Assembly: GCF_019443505.1 (NCBI RefSeq)
Contig: NZ_CP080377.1
Location: 3,658,001 to 3,722,000, forward strand
Reading direction: 5' to 3'
Origin: Janthinobacterium sp. PAMC25594
GTDB taxonomy: Bacteria > Pseudomonadota > Gammaproteobacteria > Burkholderiales > Burkholderiaceae_D
Length of the DNA: 64,000 bases
Shown here: piece by piece, positions 58,857 to 64,000 of the stretch
Layout: each line of letters opens with the position of its first letter
Numbering within the stretch: the first letter of the stretch is position 1
The notes under the pieces: generated by a model
What the model was told of the DNA's origin: nothing
Databases searched by the model: none
What the model saw: the letters and a program-made list of their open reading frames with translations, nothing else
Translations under genes and position numbers: made by a program

Positions 58857-59927
58857 TTAACCGAGCCGCGCCAGTGCCTGGCGCGCCAGTTGCAACTGCT
58901 GCAGATAATAGCGGTGCAGCATGGCCGGATCGCTCAGGTCGCGCCCCAGTACCAGGCGCAGCTCGCTGGCCGGGCAGTCGGCGGCCTGGGTCTGCACCTG
59001 CGTCCCAAGCTGGCGGGCCAGCTGACGCGCCGCCTGCTCTTGCGCGGGCCGGTATTCGACGCGCGTGCGCGCCACCTGGAAGCTGGTTTCATTGGCCAGG
59101 CGCACCACTTGCACGGGAGCGACGGCCAGGCTGCGCGCCAGCGCGGCGGCCATGCCCGGCACGCCGTTGCCATTCACAATTTCCAGGCGCGGGCGCGGCG
59201 CGACCGCCGCCGGCATGGGCCGCTCGGGCACTGCGGCGGGTACGCTGCGCGCCGTCGCCGTCGCTGGCACACGCTGCAGCTGGGCCATGCCATCGCTCTG
59301 CGTGATCTCCACGCGCGCCATGACGGGCGCCTCCGGCAGCGGCGCGGGCACGGGCACAACCTTCGGCGCCGCCTCGCCGCGCAAGACCGCCAGGTCGCGC
59401 CGCAAGTCATGTTCCTGCAGGCTCTGCGCCTGGCGCCGCATGAGGGCCGCGCGCTCGCGCTGTCCCAGGCGCTCCAGCACCTGCGCCAGGTGCTGCCAGG
59501 CCAGCGCATTGAGCGGATCGAGCAGGCATGCCTGTTCCAGCACAGTCAACGCTTGCGCGTCGCGCCCGCTCAGATAATAGGCATGGCCCAGATTGCTGAA
59601 CAGATAGGCCTGCTGCGGCAGCGCCATGCCCGTTTCCTGCGTCAGCGCCTGCCACTGGGCGATGGCGGCGGCGTGCTCGCCCCGCTGCGCATGCAGCACG
59701 GCCAGGCCGTTGCGCGCATTCACGTGGCGCGGCGCATGGCGCAGCGCCTGTTCATAGGCCGCCTGCGCGGCGGGCAGGTCGCCCCGCTCGAAATGCTGGC
59801 GCCCCGCGACATAAGCGGCATCGGCGTCAGGCCACGCCGGCACAGGTGTCTGGGCCAGTTGCGTGGTACAGGCGGCCAGTCCAAGGCAGGCACAGGCGGC
59901 GGCCAGGCGGGAGAGCGTCAAGCGCAT
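58857..59927 (-). CDS. Tad locus TPR lipoprotein with C-terminal LytR_C domain
   Basis: A 356-aa lipoprotein: lipobox L-A-A-C at residues 17-20 and three to four TPR units (about 35-160; AYEQALRHAPRHVNARNGLA, YLFSNLGHAYYLSGRDAQAL). A Pro/Ala linker and a LytR_C domain (about 245-325; PRLEIVNGNGVPGMAAALAR) follow. It is TadD-like in its TPRs, but TadD normally lacks LytR_C. It probably helps pilus assembly in the periplasm at the outer membrane. The ATG at 59927 has AAAGGAG upstream and gives the lipoprotein signal. It is the last gene of the visible leftward tad run, 11 bases after tadC. Confidence 0.82.
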   Translation of the reverse strand: MRLTLSRLAAACACLGLAACTTQLAQTPVPAWPDADAAYVAGRQHFERGDLPAAQAAYEQALRHAPRHVNARNGLAVLHAQRGEHAAAIAQWQALTQETGMALPQQAYLFSNLGHAYYLSGRDAQALTVLEQACLLDPLNALAWQHLAQVLERLGQRERAALMRRQAQSLQEHDLRRDLAVLRGEAAPKVVPVPAPLPEAPVMARVEITQSDGMAQLQRVPATATARSVPAAVPERPMPAAVAPRPRLEIVNGNGVPGMAAALARSLAVAPVQVVRLANETSFQVARTRVEYRPAQEQAARQLARQLGTQVQTQAADCPASELRLVLGRDLSDPAMLHRYYLQQLQLARQALARLG

Positions 59928-59938
59928 GGTGACTCCTT

Positions 59939-60877
59939 TCAGCGGCTGGCCATGGCCGGCACGAGCACGCGATAGACTTCGATCACGGCCGGCCCCATGA
60001 GCACCAGCATCAGGGTGGGAAAGACGCAAAATATCAGCGGGAACAGCAGTTTTAACGCGATCTTCGCCGCCGCCTCCTCGGCCAGCAGGCTGCGCTTGCC
60101 GCGCAGGTTTTCCGAATGCACGCGCAGTGAATCGCCCATGCTGGTGCCGAAACGTTCCGATTGGATCAGCATGGCGACCAGGGTGTCGACATCTTCCACG
60201 CCGCTGCGCAGGGCCAGGTTGCGCAGCGCCTTTTCCTTGGAAAAGCCGGCGCGCATTTCCATCAGCACCAGTTGCAATTCCTGCGCCAGCACCACGCTTT
60301 TGATGTGGATCTCGCCCGATACCTTGACCAGCGCGCGCTCCAGGCTCAGGCCCGCTTCCACGCACACGGTCAGCAAGTCGAGCGCATCGGGGATATTTTC
60401 AAAGATGTCGCGCTGGCGCCGCTTGGCCGTGCTGGCCAGCACCAGGTTAGGCAGGTAATAGCCGATGGTGGCGCTGACGCACAGCAGCAACAGCAGCACG
60501 CTGCGCAGCTGCGCCGCCATGGCGCTGGCCGCGTACAGCCCCAGCACGGTGGGAAACAGCAGGGCCAGCACGGTTTTCGCCGCAAAGTACAGGGCGGGCG
60601 CGCTCGCTTGCCGCCAGCCCGCATTCATGAAGCGCGTGCGCAGCGGCGAGCGCTCCCAGCCCTCTTCCGGCAGCGACAGCTTGCTGAACGGCTGCGCCAC
60701 GCGCGCCACGCGCTCCACCCAGCCAGAGTCGGCCACCGCATCGCTGGCCGCAGGCGCCGTGGCGCCGAACAGGCGCTGGCGCAAGGTGCCGGGAAAGAAG
60801 ATCAGCCACGCCAGCAGGGCCAGTGCCACCACCACGGCAAAGACGATCAACAGGAACAGCAGTTGCGGGCCAGTCAT
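59939..60877 (-). CDS. tadC: Flp pilus inner-membrane platform protein TadC
   Basis: TadC and TadB are GspF-like platform proteins for type IVb Flp pili. The 312-aa protein has an N-terminal transmembrane helix (FLLIVFAVVVALALLAWLIF), further helices near the middle, and the T2SSF domain (about 155-280; DALDLLTVCVEAGLSLERAL, RSGVEDVDTLVAMLIQSERF). It ends with a final helix (LLFPLIFCVFPTLMLVLMGP). It is 15 bases downstream of tadB. Confidence 0.92.
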   Translation of the reverse strand: MTGPQLLFLLIVFAVVVALALLAWLIFFPGTLRQRLFGATAPAASDAVADSGWVERVARVAQPFSKLSLPEEGWERSPLRTRFMNAGWRQASAPALYFAAKTVLALLFPTVLGLYAASAMAAQLRSVLLLLLCVSATIGYYLPNLVLASTAKRRQRDIFENIPDALDLLTVCVEAGLSLERALVKVSGEIHIKSVVLAQELQLVLMEMRAGFSKEKALRNLALRSGVEDVDTLVAMLIQSERFGTSMGDSLRVHSENLRGKRSLLAEEAAAKIALKLLFPLIFCVFPTLMLVLMGPAVIEVYRVLVPAMASR

Positions 60878-60892
60878 GGCGTTTTCTCCACG

Positions 60893-61870
60893 TTAGATAC
60901 GGATGCGGATCACATTGCGCATCCAGACGACACCCAAGGCCACCATGCCGGCCGCGTACCACAGCAATTTGATGCCGCTGGGATCGGTCCACAGCAGGCG
61001 GATGTATTGCGGGTTGACCAGCGCCATGACGCCGATCATCACCACCGGCATCAGTCCCAGCACCCAGGCCGACATGCGCCCCTCGGCCGACAGCACGCGC
61101 ACCTGCCCCAGCAGTTTCAAACGGGCGCGGATGATGCGCGCGATGCTGACCAGCACTTCGGCCAAGTTCCCCCCCGATTCGCGCTGCACCAGCACGGCGA
61201 TGACGAGGTAGCGCAAGTCCGTCAGCGGAATGCGCGCGGCCAGGTTTTGCAGCGCCTCGTTCATCGGCACGCCGTAATTGATTTCCTCGTGCGCCATTTT
61301 GAATTCGCCGCTGATCGGTTCATTGAGTTCATCGCCCACCATCTGCAGCACATTCGAAAACGAGTGCCCGGCGCGCAGCGCGCGGGCCAGGAAATCGGCC
61401 GCTTCCGGCAGTTGCGCCTCGATCTTTTTCAACCGCGCCGCGCGCGCGCGCAGCACGAACAGGCACGGTCCGCTCACGGCGCTGGCCAGCAGCAGCAAGG
61501 CACCGGGAAAAGGCATGGACCAGGCCGCCAGCAGCAGCAAGGCCGCCAGCAACAGGGCACCCGTGACGCCGAGGAATTGCGCCACCGACCAGGACAGGCC
61601 CGATTGCAGCAGCAGGTGGTCCAACTGCGCCGCCCGCGGCGCGCGCCGCAGCAAGCGCTCCAGCCCGGGCGCACGCGCATAGCGGCGCTGCTTGAGGATG
61701 GAGACCCGCTCGCCGCCCGCCTCGCCGCGCGCCGCCATCAGCCGCAAGCGCCGGTTGATGCGCCGCGCCGCGCTGCCGTGCGTGCCCGACCACCACAGCC
61801 AGGCGCCTTCCACCATCAGGATGCAGGCGGCAAACAGCAGCACGGCAAAGCCGTAGAACACCAGGTCCAT
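60893..61870 (-). CDS. tadB: Flp pilus inner-membrane platform protein TadB
   Basis: A 325-aa platform protein with an N-terminal helix (MDLVFYGFAVLLFAACILMV), Arg-rich cytoplasmic loop, two middle helices (VTGALLLAALLLLAAWSM), the T2SSF domain (ADFLARALRAGHSFSNVLQM, RYLVIAVLVQRESGGNLAEV) and two C-terminal helices. The ATG at 61870 is chosen 13 bases after tadA; the longer open frame to 62044 overlaps tadA and is unlikely. Confidence 0.92.
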   Translation of the reverse strand: MDLVFYGFAVLLFAACILMVEGAWLWWSGTHGSAARRINRRLRLMAARGEAGGERVSILKQRRYARAPGLERLLRRAPRAAQLDHLLLQSGLSWSVAQFLGVTGALLLAALLLLAAWSMPFPGALLLLASAVSGPCLFVLRARAARLKKIEAQLPEAADFLARALRAGHSFSNVLQMVGDELNEPISGEFKMAHEEINYGVPMNEALQNLAARIPLTDLRYLVIAVLVQRESGGNLAEVLVSIARIIRARLKLLGQVRVLSAEGRMSAWVLGLMPVVMIGVMALVNPQYIRLLWTDPSGIKLLWYAAGMVALGVVWMRNVIRIRI

Positions 61871-61883
61871 GATGCGCCCTCCC

Positions 61884-63242
61884 TTACTCGTAGATGCGAT
61901 CCGGGTCGAACACGCTGTCCGGCACGGGTGCGCCAAACATGCGCAAGCGCTCCGTGAAGCGGGGCCGCACGCCCGTGGCGCAGAAGTGGCCCTGCACCTT
62001 GCCCTCGGCATCCACGCCCGTCTGCTCGAAGCGGAAGATTTCATGCATGGCGATGATGTCGCCTTCCATGCCCGTCACCTCCTGCAGGCTGACCAGCTTG
62101 CGCGCGCCGTCCGTCAGGCGCGACACCTGCATCACCACCGTCACGGCCGAACAGATCTGCTGGCGCGTGGCGCGTGGCGTCAGGTTCACGCTGGCCATGC
62201 CGACCATGTTTTCCAGCCGCGCCAGCGCGTCGCGCGCCGTGTTCGAGTGGATGGTCGCCAGCGAACCTTCATGGCCCGTGTTCATCGCCTGTAGCATGTC
62301 GAGCGCCTCGGCGCCGCGCACCTCGCCCAGGATGATGCGGTCGGGCCGCATGCGCAGCGCATTGCGCACCAGCGCGCGCTGGCTCACTTCGCCCTTGCCC
62401 TCGATATTCGGCGGACGCGTTTCCAGGCGCACCACGTGCGGCTGGCGCAACGCCAGTTCGGCCGCATCCTCGATGGTGACGATGCGTTCGCTGCCGGGAA
62501 TGAAGCCGGACAGCACGTTGAGCAGGGTCGTCTTGCCGCTGCCCGTGCCGCCCGAGATCAGGATATTCACCTTGGCCTGGCCCAGCGCCTGCAGCACCTG
62601 CACCATGGGCGGCGTCAGGCTTTTGTAGTCGAGCAGGTTGGCGATGCTCAAAGGCTGCACGGCAAAGCGCCGGATCGACAATATCGGGCCATCGACGGCC
62701 AGCGGCGGAATGATGGCATTCACGCGCGATCCGTCCGGCAGGCGCGCGTCGACCATCGGGCTCGATTCATCGACGCGCCGTCCCACGCGCGAGACGATCT
62801 TTTCGATGATCTTCATCAGGTGCGCATTGTCGTGGAACGTCACGTCCGTCAGCTGCAGCCGCCCGCCCCGCTCCACATACACCTTGTCGCAGGTATTGAC
62901 GAGGATGTCGGACACGCTGGCGTCGGCCAGCAAGGGTTCGAGCGGGCCAAAGCCCAGCATCTCGTGCTGGATATCGAGCACCAGGCTATGCCGCTCGTGC
63001 TGGTTCAGCACGATGCGCTCTTCCTCGATCACGCGCTGCACCAGCAGCGCCAGCTCGTGCTTGAACTGCTCCGCCGTCAGGCGTTTCAGGCGCTCCAGGT
63101 CGATACGGTCGAGTATCGTCTGGTGCATGGTCTTTTTCAGTTCCTGGTAGGCGTGCAGCGCCAGCGCGCCCTGTCTATTCGTGGCGGGGCGCACCGTTTC
63201 ATTCGCCGCCAGGCGTTCGCGTAAAGTCATCTCGGCTCCCAT
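61884..63242 (-). CDS. tadA: Flp pilus assembly ATPase TadA (CpaF)
   Basis: The secretion ATPase that powers Flp pilus assembly. The catalytic domain shows Walker [10 protein letters not shown], Asp box TIEDAAEL, Walker [10 protein letters not shown] and His box GSLATIHSN. The N-terminal domain includes [16 protein letters not shown]. Start at 63242 (ATG after GGGAGCC) or 63230; about 452 aa. It lies 45 bases after the TadZ gene in the same direction. Confidence 0.94.
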   Translation of the reverse strand: MGAEMTLRERLAANETVRPATNRQGALALHAYQELKKTMHQTILDRIDLERLKRLTAEQFKHELALLVQRVIEEERIVLNQHERHSLVLDIQHEMLGFGPLEPLLADASVSDILVNTCDKVYVERGGRLQLTDVTFHDNAHLMKIIEKIVSRVGRRVDESSPMVDARLPDGSRVNAIIPPLAVDGPILSIRRFAVQPLSIANLLDYKSLTPPMVQVLQALGQAKVNILISGGTGSGKTTLLNVLSGFIPGSERIVTIEDAAELALRQPHVVRLETRPPNIEGKGEVSQRALVRNALRMRPDRIILGEVRGAEALDMLQAMNTGHEGSLATIHSNTARDALARLENMVGMASVNLTPRATRQQICSAVTVVMQVSRLTDGARKLVSLQEVTGMEGDIIAMHEIFRFEQTGVDAEGKVQGHFCATGVRPRFTERLRMFGAPVPDSVFDPDRIYE

Positions 63243-63287
63243 GATGGCTCCCGGCGGGAGCCTTGACACAATTCAGCTGCCGCCCCG

Positions 63288-64000
63288 TCAAGCCTCGCTG
63301 CGGCTGAACAGGCGGTCGAACAGGCCGCGGCTTTCCGTCACGCGGCGCGCCGTCACCAGCTCCACCAGCTCGGCCAGGCTGCGCGCCACGGCGCTGGTGC
63401 GCGATAGCTGCAGCAGCGGAATGCCTTGGTTGACGGAATCGGTGGCGGCGATGTAATCGTTGGGCACCGTGTGCACCACTTCCGCGCCCAGCGCCTGCTC
63501 CAGGTCCGCCAGGCGCAGGCGCCCGCCCTTTTCATAGCGGTTGACGATCAGGCGCAGGCGCTCGCCCGGATAGCCGAGCGAGCGAAAGATGTCGAGCAGG
63601 CGCCGGCCGTCGCGGATGTCGGGCAGGGCCAGTTGCAGCACCGGATAGATGGCGTCGGCGTTGTCGAGCGCGCGCAGCGACAGCGCATCGATCTGGCGCC
63701 CCACGTCGAGCACGATGTAGTCGTAGTGCTGGCGCGCCACGGCCAGGATGCGGTCCATGTGCTCGGGCTGCATGTCGACCTTGTGCGCGGGGTCGTCGGC
63801 CGCCGCCAGCACGCCGAAGTTCGGCGTCACGTGCACCAGGCACGAGGCGAGAAAGGCGCCATCCATGCGCGCGATCTGCGCGCAGATGTCGGACAAGGTC
63901 ATGGCCGGCTTCTGGTCCGACACGTACAGGGTGGCGTCGCCGAACTGGCCGTGCAGGTCGATCAGCAGCACCTTGCAGCCGGCCAGGCTGGCCAGCGCGT
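63288..64000 (-). CDS. tadZ: Flp pilus localization protein TadZ/CpaE, partial (5' end beyond window)
   Basis: A ParA/MinD-like ATPase that positions the Flp pilus machine at the pole. The visible C-terminal ~237 residues include GCKVLLIDLHGQFGDA (post-Walker A strand with the switch Asp), DYIVLDVGRQID (degenerate Walker B) and RLIVNRYEKGGRLRLADLEQ. The gene runs off the right edge, so the Walker A and any receiver domain cannot be seen. Confidence 0.9.
   Translation of the reverse strand, partial: ALASLAGCKVLLIDLHGQFGDATLYVSDQKPAMTLSDICAQIARMDGAFLASCLVHVTPNFGVLAAADDPAHKVDMQPEHMDRILAVARQHYDYIVLDVGRQIDALSLRALDNADAIYPVLQLALPDIRDGRRLLDIFRSLGYPGERLRLIVNRYEKGGRLRLADLEQALGAEVVHTVPNDYIAATDSVNQGIPLLQLSRTSAVARSLAELVELVTARRVTESRGLFDRLFSRSEA

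Overview
The window looks like a chromosome segment of a high-GC betaproteobacterium of the Oxalobacteraceae, most like Janthinobacterium or a close relative. This is inferred from the gene content and order (hslVU beside a DksA with a reduced zinc finger, gpmA-envC-ctpA-moeB, grxC-secB-gpsA, petABC-sspA-sspB, a gsp operon and a tad locus), not from a database search.

Layout. 1-5,214: the xerC 3' end, a COG0523 metallochaperone-type GTPase, dksA, hslVU and a small basic protein. 5,245-9,026: a beta-barrel protein, a divergent HTH regulator and a patatin/beta-barrel phospholipase. 9,085-19,990: a twelve-gene type II secretion operon read leftward in the order gspG-H-I-J-K-L-M-N-D-E-F-C. 20,084-24,668: gpmA-envC-ctpA-moeB, also leftward. 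24,775-27,838: rhodanese, grxC, secB, an SH3 protein and gpsA, with two related palindromic repeats after secB and after the cupin gene. An IS481-family element (27,975-29,069) is inserted inside the second repeat. 29,081-36,513: cupin, DUF2461, a DegS/HtrA protease, mscL, the cytochrome bc1 genes petABC, sspA and sspB, ending at tRNA-Thr(UGU).

The tRNA-Thr gene is the attachment site of an 18.1 kb integrated element (36,568-54,760) bounded by 52-bp direct repeats. It carries a RhuM-like gene, an operon of six unknown small genes ending in a RepA-like ATPase, an AT-rich two-gene module (soluble protein plus four-helix membrane protein), a MOBV relaxase with a very long low-complexity tail, an AlpA-like regulator, a GNAT acetyltransferase and a tyrosine integrase beside attR. 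No conjugation pore genes are visible, so it is best described as an integrative mobilizable element. Its middle (43.7-48.2 kb) is nearly gene-free. It is packed with short tandem repeats and with palindromes that share AT-rich cores but have unrelated, self-complementary arms.

Right of the element are a Panacea-type antitoxin/toxin pair, dodecin, two small conserved proteins, a PEP-CTERM protein behind a sigma-54-like promoter, and the downstream half of a tad (Flp pilus) locus running off the right edge (TadZ, TadA, TadB, TadC and a TPR/LytR_C lipoprotein).

The most unusual parts are the palindrome field, the AT-rich membrane/soluble gene pair and its leader-controlled neighbour operon, the IS whose transposase borrows its stop codon from the target duplication, and the covarying repeats that sit directly after gene stops.
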